The notes below the pieces were generated by a model. It searched no databases. It saw nothing but the letters and a program-made list of their open reading frames with translations, and was not told the DNA's origin. DNA of 64,000 bases, taken from the NCBI GenBank assembly GCA_002084875.1, contig NBMH01000045.1, positions 1 to 64,000 of the forward strand, in the 5' to 3' direction. This document shows positions 18,521 to 29,131 of the stretch, piece after piece. The position numbers and the translations under genes were made by a program. This DNA comes from Anaerolineaceae bacterium 4572_78 (lineage in GTDB: Bacteria > Chloroflexota > Anaerolineae > 4572-78). Every line of letters starts with the position of its first letter. Position 1 is the first letter of the stretch.

Positions 18521-20037
18521 ATATGAATATTTTACCTGCAATTGAAGCGTATTGCCAACATCATGGGCTCATCAATCGAGGAGATAAAATTGTTGTTGCG
18601 GTTTCAGGGGGCATGGATTCGGTATGTTTATTGGCAATTCTGCGAAAGATGGCTACTAGGCATGATTTGCAATTGTATGTGGCTCATCTTAATCATGGCA
18701 TGCGAAATAAAGCTGCAGATGCCGATGCCGATTTTGTCAAAGATATTTCCCATCGCTGGAAGTTGCCAACTGTCATTAGCCGCATGGATGTGCCTGCTTA
18801 TGCCAAACAGCAAAAATGCGGTTTAGAGACAGCCGCTCGCCAAGTCCGATACAAATTTTTGGCAGATGTCGCTCAAAAAGTTGCGGCAAATAAAATTGCT
18901 GTTGGGCATCAAGCAAATGACCAAGCCGAAACAATTTTAATGAACTTTTTACGCGGGGCAGGTGTGACAGGGCTACAAGGCATGCAACCTATAACTACTT
19001 TAGACCTTAAAAATTTTAAAACCATTTCAGGTCTGAATAAGCCAAATATTTTTCTAATCCGCCCATTATTGAATACCACACGTAATGACATTAAAACATT
19101 TTGCCATGAAAATCATCTAGCTTATCGCTGTGACCTCACCAATCAAGACATCACTTTTTACCGAAATCGTATCCGCCATGAGTTGATTCCTCTGTTAGAA
19201 ACATACAATCCAAATATTGTCAAGACATTGTTGCGAACAGGCAATATCATGACGGCTGATAACGTGGTATTACAGGAGCAAATTCGACAAAATTGGCAAA
19301 CGGTCTTGATTACGGAAACAGATGATATACTCACATTTGATTTGGAGAAATGGCAACGATTACCGTTAGCTATTCAACGTGGTTTATTACGCCATGCCAT
19401 TCATGTCTTGCATCATTCATTGGTCAATGTTGGATTTATCCACATTGACCAAGCTATTACATTATTAAATTATGGACAAACAGGACGGAAATTCGTTTTT
19501 CCAACACAGCTTATCTTGACAATCTTGTATAATAGATTTATACTCAAACTCCCCGACAGGAGCGACAAAGCTCACTTTGTCAAAGCAAGCTTTGACGCTC
19601 CAATCAGGTTTGATGCTCCAGTCAACTTAATCATTCATGGTGTAATACCATTGCCTGATACAAATTGGATTGTTGAAACTTGCATGATTCTGTCGAAAGG
19701 TTTTCATCCCATGTCAAATGAACAGAAGGCATATTTCGATGCGGATTGTCTTGGTGAAAAACCTTACTTGCGAACTCGGCAGGCAGGCGACAAATTCTAT
19801 CCTTATGGGCTTGAGGGACATAGTCAAACTCTAAAGAAATTTATGATTAACCACAAAATTCCTGCTTCACATCGTGATAATATCCCTTTGTTAGTTGCAG
19901 AAGACGGAAAAATTTGTTGGGTCATTGGTTGGAGAACGGGGCATTGGTGTCAAGTCACGAAAAAAACGAAACGCATTTTGCAAATAGAGATTAAGAAAAA
20001 GGTAAATACGATAACACATGACCGAAAAGAAAAATAA
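18517..20037 (+). CDS. tilS: tRNA(Ile)-lysidine synthase, with repeat-derived insert
   Basis: VVAVSGGMDSVCLLAIL, VAHLNHGMR, VGHQANDQAETILMNFLRGAG, FYRNRIRHELIPLL; C-terminal RTRQAGDKFYPYG. Confidence 0.95.
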   Translation: MNMNILPAIEAYCQHHGLINRGDKIVVAVSGGMDSVCLLAILRKMATRHDLQLYVAHLNHGMRNKAADADADFVKDISHRWKLPTVISRMDVPAYAKQQKCGLETAARQVRYKFLADVAQKVAANKIAVGHQANDQAETILMNFLRGAGVTGLQGMQPITTLDLKNFKTISGLNKPNIFLIRPLLNTTRNDIKTFCHENHLAYRCDLTNQDITFYRNRIRHELIPLLETYNPNIVKTLLRTGNIMTADNVVLQEQIRQNWQTVLITETDDILTFDLEKWQRLPLAIQRGLLRHAIHVLHHSLVNVGFIHIDQAITLLNYGQTGRKFVFPTQLILTILYNRFILKLPDRSDKAHFVKASFDAPIRFDAPVNLIIHGVIPLPDTNWIVETCMILSKGFHPMSNEQKAYFDADCLGEKPYLRTRQAGDKFYPYGLEGHSQTLKKFMINHKIPASHRDNIPLLVAEDGKICWVIGWRTGHWCQVTKKTKRILQIEIKKKVNTITHDRKEK

Positions 20038-21628
20038 CTACATTTTACTGACAGTGTTTATCTCAGGAATGACCACGCTTGGAGTGGAATTGAGTGCTAT
20101 CCGATTGATTGCTCCATTTTTTGGTACGTCGGATATTATTTGGGCAAATCTGATTGGCTTAGTTCTCATCTATCTGAGTATCGGATATTTTGTTGGCGGG
20201 CGATGGGCAGACACAGACCCACGTCATAGCACCTTTTATCAGATTATTGCTTGGGGAGCATTTTTAACAGGGTTAATTCCCTTTGTGGCTATGCCAATTT
20301 TGCGTTGGAGTGTTGAGGGATTTGCTACTTTCAATGCTGGGATTTTAATCGGCTCATTCGTGGCAGTATTAATCTTGTTCAGCATACCCATGACTTTATT
20401 AGGCATGGCATCTCCCTTTGCTATTCGTCTAGCTGTAACCAATGTGGGTGGAACGGGGAAAATAGCAGGTTCTATTTATGCCCTAAGCACGCTTGGCTCA
20501 ATTTTAGGGACATTTTTACCTGGCTTAATTTTAATTCCCAACATCGGCACACGATACACTTTTTTATTTTTCTCGATAGTTTTGCTGATAGTGGCAATCG
20601 GAGGTTTGCTATCACAAAGTAAATCATACGGAGTGATATACTTATGCTTGATGGTAATATTGATAATACTAGCCATTTATTTCCCCAATCGTCCCATAAA
20701 GATAAATGAGCGAGCTGTGTACGAAACAGAAAGCCGTTACAACTATATACAAGTAATTAAAGCGAATGATGAATATCTGCTTTACTTGAATGAAGGAACT
20801 GGTATTCATTCCATCTATCGCCCGCATGCTATTTTGGCTTATGGTATATGGGATTACTTTTTGATTGTCCCATTTTTTAACGACCCACCTCACACCACTG
20901 AGCATGTTAATAGCTTGTTGGTGATTGGTTCAGCAGCTGGGACAATTTCAAAACAATATACTGCCGTCTATGGCAAAATTCCAATTGATGGGGTGGAAAT
21001 TGACCCTGAGATTAGTCGTGTAGGCTACGATTGGTTTGCCATGAATGAGCCAAATGTTACTACGATTAATGAAGATGGTCGTTTTTATTTGGCAAATATC
21101 GACCGTAAGTATGATGTCATTAGTGTGGATGCTTATCGTCCCCCTTACATTCCATTTCAGCTCACTAGTCAAGAATTTTTCCAAGAAATTTATGACCATC
21201 TGAATGATGATGGTATCGTAGCCATTAATGCTGGACGTTCAGCACATGATTATTCATTGGTTATTGCTTTAGGAAGCACCATGAAATCTGTTTTTCCAAA
21301 TGTATATGTTCTTGATGCCCCTAGCTTTGAGAGTGATTTGGGGAACAGTTTAGTTATTGCCAGCAAACAACCCACGAAATTACTGAATGTGGTAAACAAT
21401 GCGGCATTAGTTGAAAATCCACATTTGCATGATGTTTTTAATCGAGTGATTAACTTTAGTCGCGTTTGGGAAATAACCTGCCAAGCAAATCATCCTTTTG
21501 TGCCAGGCTTTGGCGGAGATTTACTCGATGTGTTGCCTTCAGCATGCATCCCTCCATTTACCGATGATAAAGCCCCTATTGAGCAAGTGGTGCATGGTCT
21601 GATATTTCGCTATATTCTGAATCAATGA
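20018..21628 (+). CDS. Fused MFS/spermidine synthase-like membrane protein
   Basis: N-terminal multi-TM with ELSAIRLIAPFFGTSDIIWAN; C-terminal synthase-like VIGSAAGTISKQYTAVYG...IDGVEIDPEI...DVISVDAYRPPYIPFQLTSQEFF. Confidence 0.9.
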   Translation: MTEKKNNYILLTVFISGMTTLGVELSAIRLIAPFFGTSDIIWANLIGLVLIYLSIGYFVGGRWADTDPRHSTFYQIIAWGAFLTGLIPFVAMPILRWSVEGFATFNAGILIGSFVAVLILFSIPMTLLGMASPFAIRLAVTNVGGTGKIAGSIYALSTLGSILGTFLPGLILIPNIGTRYTFLFFSIVLLIVAIGGLLSQSKSYGVIYLCLMVILIILAIYFPNRPIKINERAVYETESRYNYIQVIKANDEYLLYLNEGTGIHSIYRPHAILAYGIWDYFLIVPFFNDPPHTTEHVNSLLVIGSAAGTISKQYTAVYGKIPIDGVEIDPEISRVGYDWFAMNEPNVTTINEDGRFYLANIDRKYDVISVDAYRPPYIPFQLTSQEFFQEIYDHLNDDGIVAINAGRSAHDYSLVIALGSTMKSVFPNVYVLDAPSFESDLGNSLVIASKQPTKLLNVVNNAALVENPHLHDVFNRVINFSRVWEITCQANHPFVPGFGGDLLDVLPSACIPPFTDDKAPIEQVVHGLIFRYILNQ

Positions 21629-22018
21629 GATTGGCTTAAACATTCAGGGTAGTAGACCCCACCCCCACAAGAGATGGTAGTAAGATTCCTATCTTCCACA
21701 TGTTGTGTGAACGGTTGCTCAAGTTATTAATTGTAACCGTTCACCACCATCCCTAATCCCTCCCCCACAGGGAGAGGGTAATCTTACTCCCCTTCTCCTC
21801 GTAGGGGAAGGGGCTGGGGGTTTGGGTCTACTAACAAGAAGGGGAGTGAATAATTACTATTAATTGTCCTAAACTTGTTAAGAAATTTTGGCAAAATTAC
21901 AATACTTGTGCTAATATAACGATGTTCACATGGTATGGATATCTTGTCCGTACACAACCCACATGTAAGATACCATGTGATATATGATAATTTTACTTAT
22001 GCAAAATGGAGCATTATA

Positions 22019-22975
22019 ATGTATATTAAATTTTGGGGAACACGTGGTTCTCTGCCGACAGCCTTAACCTGCGATGATGTAGAACGAAAAATAAGACGAG
22101 CTTTAGAGGGAGCTGTTGGTTTAGACCTTTCCGATTCAGATGTTATTGACCATTACATTGAACGTTTACCCATTATCACAAAAGGCACAATGGGCGGCGA
22201 AACCACATGCATGGAACTTCAATCGGGAGAGCAAACGATTGTGATTGACATGGGTTCTGGGATAAGAAAATTAGGTTTGGACATGCTTTTCAATCGTAGT
22301 TATGGCAAAGGACATAAACAGATTGATATTCTAGTTACTCATACGCATTGGGATCATGTTCAGGGCTTCCCATTTTTCATCCCAGCTTATATTCCGCATA
22401 ACATTCTCAACTTTCATAGTCCCATTGAGGATTTAGAAAGCCGCATAAACCAACAACAGGAGCCTCGTTTTTTCCCTGTTTCTACCAAATATATGAATTC
22501 TACCTTTAATTTTATTACTATCAAACCTAATAGTTGGCATCAAATCGGCAATATTCGGGTATATCCATTCCGTCTTTCGCATCCTGGCTTTACTTATGGC
22601 TATCGGATAGAAGATGGTAATTCGGTATTTGTGTGTGCCACTGATTCGGAATACAAACGTGTTGACCCTGAAAGCACCAAACGTTATGTTGAGCTGTTTA
22701 ACGAGGCTGATATGCTGATTTTTGATGCCCAATACACTTGGTCGGAAGCCTTAGATAAAATTGATTGGGGACATAGTAGTGCTATCATGGGGTCGGAAAT
22801 GGCTTATCGGGCAAAGGCGAAACGTTTGGTGCTGTTTCACCATGACCCGACCAGCACTGATGAAAAGATTTGGGCGGCAAAGGCACTGGCAGAAGCATAT
22901 TTAGAAAATCGCATTTCAGATGATTTTGAGTGTGAAGTGTTTATTGGCTATGATGGGTTTGGTATTAACTTTTAG
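22019..22975 (+). CDS. MBL-fold metallo-hydrolase
   Basis: FWGTRGSLPT, THTHWDHVQGFPFFIPAY; start placed at MYIKFWGTRG. Confidence 0.9.
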   Translation: MYIKFWGTRGSLPTALTCDDVERKIRRALEGAVGLDLSDSDVIDHYIERLPIITKGTMGGETTCMELQSGEQTIVIDMGSGIRKLGLDMLFNRSYGKGHKQIDILVTHTHWDHVQGFPFFIPAYIPHNILNFHSPIEDLESRINQQQEPRFFPVSTKYMNSTFNFITIKPNSWHQIGNIRVYPFRLSHPGFTYGYRIEDGNSVFVCATDSEYKRVDPESTKRYVELFNEADMLIFDAQYTWSEALDKIDWGHSSAIMGSEMAYRAKAKRLVLFHHDPTSTDEKIWAAKALAEAYLENRISDDFECEVFIGYDGFGINF

Positions 22976-23007
22976 TAACTGTTCTTCCCAAACTGTAGGA
23001 GACTTCG

Positions 23008-24733
23008 GTGACAATCGCTATCAAAAACACCCAATATGTTCAAGAAAAACGTCAAACTAATTTACTACGTGCCTTAAATCATACTTCTTTAATTTTGAGT
23101 AGTACACTCGATTTAGAGACGATTTTGCAAATAGGATTAGAACAATCTCAAATAATTTTTCGAGCAGATGGCAGTGCAATTGAATTGGTTAATGATGAAC
23201 AAAAAACCGACTATTTAGCCATTCATCTCAACCCAAATCTTCCAGGAACATCTCTCCTTGCCACCCAACAAGACATGGCAAAGAAAACATTATCAGATTT
23301 GATTTTTAGTCATCGTTATGATGAAGTTTTCATTGTGGATGAAAATAATCCTGCTTTATTTCCTGTTCAACAAACTTTATTAGAAACAGGCATAGAGGCT
23401 TTAGCACTTGCCCCCTTAATTTTGGGCAGTGATGTTAAAGGAGGGGTGGTCGTTCTATTTAAAAAGTCCCATGCCTACACCAGCGAAGAGATTGACTTGC
23501 TTTTAAGCATCACCCATATCGTCAGTCTTGCCATTCAAAACGCAATGAAGCGGTGCCCTAACGGGTAGTTTAGATTTAGCCCATGTATTAAGATTGGTCA
23601 TTGATGGTGTAAATATTTTATTAGAAACGGAACGAACATCAGTTTTTTTAATTGACGATGCCAACAATGAATTAGTATTACGTTATAGCAATGAAGGGGA
23701 TGCAGATATTCGTTTACCTGCTCCATGGCAAGGAATAGCGGGCTGGGTAGCTAGACATGACCAACCTGCATTGGTTAATGATACCTTAAAAGATATTCGT
23801 CACTTACGCCAAGTTGCCCGCGAAACAGGTTATGAGACCCATTCGATTTTATGCGTGCCTCTCAAAGTAGAGGGGCGGGTCATCGGCGTGGTGCAGGTGT
23901 TAAATAAAACAGAGGGACGACAATTTACTCATCACCACCAATCCATGCTCCTAGATTTTACCAAGTGGGCTTCGATTGCCTTGCATAATGCACAACTGTA
24001 TCATGAACGGGTGCAGGCGTATCAAAAATTAGCCGCTGAACAAGACCGCCGTCTTACTGCCGAAAGACGAGGTAACATGGCTGCTATCATTTTGGATATG
24101 GCTCACACCATGAATAATGTTCTGGGGGCTATTCGAGTTTGGGCTAGCAATTTAGAACGGATGATGAATAAAAAGCCTCATTGTCCTATCATCACCTTTG
24201 ACCATCAGATACAACATATTCGCAAAAATTCAGAAGAGGCAATTAAACTCATCGGCAACATTACCAGCCCCATTGAATACGTCGAAGTGGCTCCAGTAGA
24301 TGTCCATGTGGCACTCACTTATGCCGTTGATAATTCATGGTGGCCCGATAACATCACCTATCAAAAAGATTACGGGGTTGATGTGCCTTTGGTTATGGCT
24401 GATACTAAACGGCTTGAGACAACATTTCATAATTTGTTATCTAATGCTATTCAGGCAATGACAAAACATGGCGGACGTGTCGTTCTCCAAACGAGGCGTG
24501 CAGATGATGAATGGGTACAAATTACGATTAGTGATACCGGTCCTGGTATTTCCCATGAACTGCAAAAACATATTTTTGACCCTGGTGTGTCAGGTAGAGA
24601 TGGAGGACTCGGCGTAGGCTTATGGCTGGTTGAAACGTTTATTCATCAATTTGGAGGACATATTATTTTGGAAGATTCTACAAAAGATGGAACTACATTT
24701 GTTTTAACTTTACTGTCTGCTAGGGCTGTTTAA
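23008..24733 (+). pseudogene. GAF-GAF histidine kinase split by a frameshift (ORFs 23008-23568 and 23594-24733)
   Basis: First ORF ends VSLAIQNAMKRCPNG*; the other frame across the junction reads ALTGSLDLAHVLRLVIDGVNILLETERTSVFLID, a normal second-GAF start; HATPase motifs SDTGPGIS, GLGVGLWLVETFI. Confidence 0.8.
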
Positions 24734-24819
24734 AGCTTGCTTTGACATAAAAAAGCGAGCTTTTTCGCTCCATGTTTTTTGTTTTAGCATTGAACAACTC
24801 TCCACCCCTAGCTCCTCGT

Positions 24820-25647
24820 CTACAATTCATTTAAGTTCACTGTTTCTAGTTGCCTAAAGTTAGCATAACGCATTTCATACATCGGAACCATGTCTGCCAA
24901 ACGTGTAACCTGATAAAAGCCATGTTGGGGTAGATTACGGGCATTAATCAAAGTTTGCAAAAGTCGTAAACCTGCTTTTGCTTTCGATAGCCGCTTGAGC
25001 CTAAATTCAGTTTTTGCTTGATATTTAGGGAATATGATTGATTTTAAGGGTGCAAAGTTAGGCTGATAAATTTGCCCAAATTTGCTTGGGGGAATTAAAG
25101 AAGATATTGAGGTACTTAAAATATCAGCTTTATGTTTCTCAAAATCAAACAGGGTACTTAAAACAGGTTTGGCATGGGTTTTAACATTTAAGGGGCGAGT
25201 AAATCCATACGCCATAGAACTATCTAGGGGAATGAAAACCGCTTCATCCGTTAGATAGTCAAACCCTTGCCTTAGTAGCCAAATAGCCAACGTTGTTTTC
25301 CCTGCCCCACTACTACCAGGAAAAATGATGCTTTTGCCTTGTTTGACCACTCCTCCTGCATGGAGAAATAATCCTGCATGACATTCGTATGCTAGTTGAT
25401 AAAGTGCATCACCCAATAGCATGTTGCATAATTGGGCTTTGGAATTACCTTGATAAAGCAATTCCTCGTCTCGATAGGTAGTATATTCATTGTTTTGACA
25501 TGTCATGTGATAAGTCACATGGGGAACAATTGCTAAATCGGTGGGGATATACTGGTATAAAAAATAAAGTAATTCCTTTACCTGCGGAGTGTCATATTCA
25601 AATGCAAGGCTATTATTACCGAATGAAATACACATCTGCTCAGACAA
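24820..25647 (-). CDS. HprK-related kinase (HPr-rel-A type)
   Basis: Walker A IIFPGSSGAGKTTLAIWLLRQG, FDYLTDEAVFIPLD. Confidence 0.8.
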   Translation of the reverse strand: MSEQMCISFGNNSLAFEYDTPQVKELLYFLYQYIPTDLAIVPHVTYHMTCQNNEYTTYRDEELLYQGNSKAQLCNMLLGDALYQLAYECHAGLFLHAGGVVKQGKSIIFPGSSGAGKTTLAIWLLRQGFDYLTDEAVFIPLDSSMAYGFTRPLNVKTHAKPVLSTLFDFEKHKADILSTSISSLIPPSKFGQIYQPNFAPLKSIIFPKYQAKTEFRLKRLSKAKAGLRLLQTLINARNLPQHGFYQVTRLADMVPMYEMRYANFRQLETVNLNEL

Positions 25648-25912
25648 ATTGAATGGCTCCCTGTTTTTGGAATTGTTCTAACAAACTTTTCGTTTGCTCG
25701 ATGATTGAATCAGTTGATTCTGGATAAGTATTGCTTAGCACTGTGATGATGTCTTGAACGGTACGCTTTCCGTCGCATAATTGCCAAATAATTGAGGCGG
25801 TCTGATTGCAATATAGAATGTTACGTCGGGATAGGTGAAACAATAAAATTTCACCGTCCATGACTTCAAGGTAGTAGTCGGGTTGTTTTTTTGGAATTTG
25901 GGTTATGTTCAT
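25640..25912 (-). CDS. PqqD family protein
   Basis: 90 aa; GEILLFHLSRRNILYCNQTASIIWQLCDGKRTVQDIITVLSNTYP. Confidence 0.85.
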   Translation of the reverse strand: MNITQIPKKQPDYYLEVMDGEILLFHLSRRNILYCNQTASIIWQLCDGKRTVQDIITVLSNTYPESTDSIIEQTKSLLEQFQKQGAIQFV

Positions 25913-25915
25913 AGA

Positions 25916-27115
25916 TTATTTAACCGATTGCTTTAATCGTCCCACTAATTTTAATGGATGTATCTGCCAGCGATACCATAATTTAGCAAAAACAGACCGC
26001 CAACTAGCTATAGCAAAAATATAAAGAGGATGTTTAATCAAACGATATAAAAAAAGATATTGGGTCGTATCTAAACCGTAGTGTAATCGTAGCCACCATT
26101 CGGAAGGAAATAAGGTCGCTCGTAAAATTGGTTTATAGCCTTTATTTTCTTGGGGCTTAAAGGGAACACGGGGCCAGCCCGAAAATTCTTCGCCGATGCC
26201 CTGTGGTTTCGGACCAACTTTTATCGGGGCGGCTGATAATAATTGTGCTGACAATGGTGTAAAGCAATGAAATAAAGATAACATATTTAATATCAAGGGA
26301 TATTCCTTAGTGATATGTGTCCAATCAATATCCAAAGCAAATTTTTCAGCGATGCCGACAATATCAGCAACCCATATCAAACGAATAGGCTCCCACACAT
26401 TAGCATGGTAGGCAACATGTTGACATAAATGCCATAGCATATCTTCATAGCCCAGTGTATAAGCCGTCGTACCATCGATTGGAAATGATATTTGTGGGAC
26501 AGTTAAATCATCAAACGTCATGGAAATTGGATAGTAGGCATCAAACAAATTATGATGAATTTCTACCGACACAGTCATCCCTTGCGACTGTCTGTCGGCG
26601 ATGGGAAGATGTTTATCGGAATATAATTCGTTATTGGGTAATGGAGCATCAAATCCTAAATTGGCAAGTATTTGTTGTGCTTGCTTTGCTTCTGATTTTT
26701 TTACCAAAATATCCATATCTCGTTTTGGACGTAGATTTGGTTCGGGGTACAACAAATAGGATAACGCCATTCCTTTCAATAAAATTGCTCGAATGCCCGC
26801 TTGCTGAAAGGCGGAAAGAATTTCATGCAAAGATTCCGTTAAAATACGGTTTGCATGTTTATGCCGAAGATATAAAGCCTGTAACTCACGCCTAACATTA
26901 TTGGGATGTTCTATTTTACCATCCTTCAAATAACGACAAACCAGTGGAGCCAAGCCTTGTTGTTCTGCAAGCAACGGGATGTCATCCCAAATTTCAACCT
27001 GTTTAGAAAATTCAAGCAATTGTTGATAATTTTCTTCTGTAAAATTTATTCGGCTACAAAGTGTTAGTAATTGAGTTGACATACAAAGATATTTTCCATA
27101 GAAACTAAAATTCAA
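25916..27115 (-). CDS. Nucleotidyltransferase family protein (NTP_transf_5-like)
   Basis: IRAILLKGMALSYLLYPEPNLRPKRDMDILVKKSEAKQAQQILANLGF. Confidence 0.85.
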   Translation of the reverse strand: MNFSFYGKYLCMSTQLLTLCSRINFTEENYQQLLEFSKQVEIWDDIPLLAEQQGLAPLVCRYLKDGKIEHPNNVRRELQALYLRHKHANRILTESLHEILSAFQQAGIRAILLKGMALSYLLYPEPNLRPKRDMDILVKKSEAKQAQQILANLGFDAPLPNNELYSDKHLPIADRQSQGMTVSVEIHHNLFDAYYPISMTFDDLTVPQISFPIDGTTAYTLGYEDMLWHLCQHVAYHANVWEPIRLIWVADIVGIAEKFALDIDWTHITKEYPLILNMLSLFHCFTPLSAQLLSAAPIKVGPKPQGIGEEFSGWPRVPFKPQENKGYKPILRATLFPSEWWLRLHYGLDTTQYLFLYRLIKHPLYIFAIASWRSVFAKLWYRWQIHPLKLVGRLKQSVK

Positions 27116-27274
27116 GGCGTTTCTTGAAAATTACCATAAAAATATGCGAATGTAAAATCGCAAGGAATAATTATTCATAATAACGGTTATTTTATTGAGG
27201 TTTGCCTGTTTCATGGTCATGTGGTAAAATGCCTAAAATGATTATATATTTCTCTTTTCAGATGAGGAGATAGC

Positions 27275-27850
27275 ATGACATTCAAAAAAATAACCGCTTT
27301 AATTCTCATAGTTATAGTTATGTCAAGCATAACGGCATGTTCCGATTATTTGCCTGAATTTTTAACGGATAATGTGGATGTAGAAAATGTGGAATACAGT
27401 CTTGAATATCAGCCTCCTTTCTCACCTGTTACATTTGTGATAGAGGATGGAGACATAAAAATAGTGAGTGGCTTGTCCCTTGTTACCCCAATTGGTCGAT
27501 TCGGTTTGCAAGCAGATTATCCTATAGCTGAAACAAATCAAGTAACGTTGGTGATTCAAGACCGTACAAAGCAGACCAGCGATGTTTATCATGTTTCGGT
27601 GGAGGATGATGTACGACTTTTAATCAGTGGTACATCAGAAATTATATTTCGGCATGGATCGTTAGTGATTGATGTTACTGGCGGGCAGGTTGAGGCGATT
27701 CGTTTTACCAATGACCCTACTGATAATCTTGCCGACTTACGAACTGATCAAGTAGCAGGTGTTTCGCAATCAAGGACTGCCAAATCCAAGCAAGTTTCCG
27801 TTTTTCAGATTGATGTAGATGAGGAAGGTAAAGTTGACATCCAAAAATAA
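27275..27850 (+). CDS. Putative lipoprotein, unknown function
   Basis: Lipobox-like VMSSITACS; no recognised domain. Confidence 0.6.
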   Translation: MTFKKITALILIVIVMSSITACSDYLPEFLTDNVDVENVEYSLEYQPPFSPVTFVIEDGDIKIVSGLSLVTPIGRFGLQADYPIAETNQVTLVIQDRTKQTSDVYHVSVEDDVRLLISGTSEIIFRHGSLVIDVTGGQVEAIRFTNDPTDNLADLRTDQVAGVSQSRTAKSKQVSVFQIDVDEEGKVDIQK

Positions 27851-28652
27851 TTTCTCGATTTTTGTCAAACTATGTGCCATATTGCTATTTATCATTGTGA
27901 TACTTAGCATATCACATGAGAAACATGCCATAGCCTCACCGTCTTTTCAAGGAGATTCTTTGACCATTATCTCCTATCCTAATGATGGTGAAGTGGTGCG
28001 AGGTATTGTTTCAGTGCGCGGCAGTGCAGTTCATCCCGCATTTAATCGCTATGAAATTCATTACACCAAAGAGCCTGTTGAACGAAATGACCAGTGGATT
28101 CTTAACGTTACCGCTACTCAACCGATAATGAACGGTGAACTGGCAATTTGGGATACGACAAATTTGCCTGATGGATATTATCGCTTAAGGTTGCGTGTTA
28201 TATACGCCAATGGTAGCTATGGTGAAGAAGAACGAGAAAACATCGTTGTGGCAAACACCCTTGTGGCTGATACGCCAACATCTATACCGATAGTAACTGA
28301 AACACCAACACCTGACATTATCGGTGTACTCCAAACTGCAACCCCTGTTCAACAACAAGGAACATCTACCCCAATTCCAGCTACCTCTACCATTATTATC
28401 GAAATGCCTGTCATGCCGCATGGCACAGCAACTTTGCGTCTCTTAACAATGACCTTTACATTGCCAACCCCTCGCCCCACGAATGAAGGGCTTCCAATTC
28501 CAGAAATAGTTATAGACACCGACCCGTTACGGTCGGGGTGCTTGTTGGGAGCAGGAGGGATGTTTGCTATTTTCATCTTGTTTGGGGTGCTTGCGGCTAT
28601 TCGCATCCTTTTCATAGGATTTATCCAACAATGGAGATACTGGAGAAGGTAG
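27819..28652 (+). CDS. Secreted/anchored Ig-like protein with Pro/Thr-rich linker and C-terminal TM
   Basis: Signal-like N-terminus; ITIISYPNDGEVVRGIVSVRGSAVHPAFNRYEIHYT; TP-rich stretch, then hydrophobic C-terminal segment. Confidence 0.65.
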   Translation: MRKVKLTSKNNFSIFVKLCAILLFIIVILSISHEKHAIASPSFQGDSLTIISYPNDGEVVRGIVSVRGSAVHPAFNRYEIHYTKEPVERNDQWILNVTATQPIMNGELAIWDTTNLPDGYYRLRLRVIYANGSYGEEERENIVVANTLVADTPTSIPIVTETPTPDIIGVLQTATPVQQQGTSTPIPATSTIIIEMPVMPHGTATLRLLTMTFTLPTPRPTNEGLPIPEIVIDTDPLRSGCLLGAGGMFAIFILFGVLAAIRILFIGFIQQWRYWRR

Positions 28653-28653
28653 T

Positions 28654-29115
28654 ATGCCAATTTCATTCAAGTGGTTCGGTCGCTCTAAAGCCGTGGCACC
28701 TGTTGAATGGTTATTTGTTGGGTTAGGTAATCCAGGCAAAAAATATGCCCAAACACGCCATAACGCAGGTTTCCATGTGGTGAATAGATTTGTCCAATCA
28801 GAAAACCTGTCATTTGATGAACATCGAAGTGATGGCTTATTAGCACGCGGTATCGTCGCTGATGTGCCGATTGGTATACTTAAACCACTAACGTACATGA
28901 ATCTAAGTGGTAAATCTGTGGCACCAGTTGCTCGATTTTATAAAGTCCCAATAGATAAAATCGTGGTGATTTTGTCACCCACAGCTCATGTGTTACAAGA
29001 ATTTTCAAAAGCAGAATGGGAATTAATGACACATACTTATGATAAAGCACAACAGACTATTCTGGCTATCATTCAACATGGGATTGAGTATGCCATGAAT
29101 AATTTTAATTGTTAA
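28654..29115 (+). CDS. pth: Peptidyl-tRNA hydrolase homolog with central deletion
   Basis: LFVGLGNPGKKYAQTRHNAGF, GILKPLTYMNLSGKSVAPVARFYKVP, then directly PTAHVLQEFSKAEWELM; HDDLD and GGHNG region absent. Confidence 0.82.
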   Translation: MPISFKWFGRSKAVAPVEWLFVGLGNPGKKYAQTRHNAGFHVVNRFVQSENLSFDEHRSDGLLARGIVADVPIGILKPLTYMNLSGKSVAPVARFYKVPIDKIVVILSPTAHVLQEFSKAEWELMTHTYDKAQQTILAIIQHGIEYAMNNFNC

Positions 29116-29131
29116 ACAACAGTAGGAAAAC

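Noticed and set aside
23550-23610. Programmed ribosomal frameshift in the GAF-histidine kinase
   Set aside because: No slippery heptamer or downstream structure recognised, and the linker also seems shortened, so indel or error is simpler
24820-25647. True HPr kinase/phosphorylase of the PTS
   Set aside because: Neighbours are PqqD-like and nucleotidyltransferase genes rather than PTS genes; better fits the HPr-rel-A-type family
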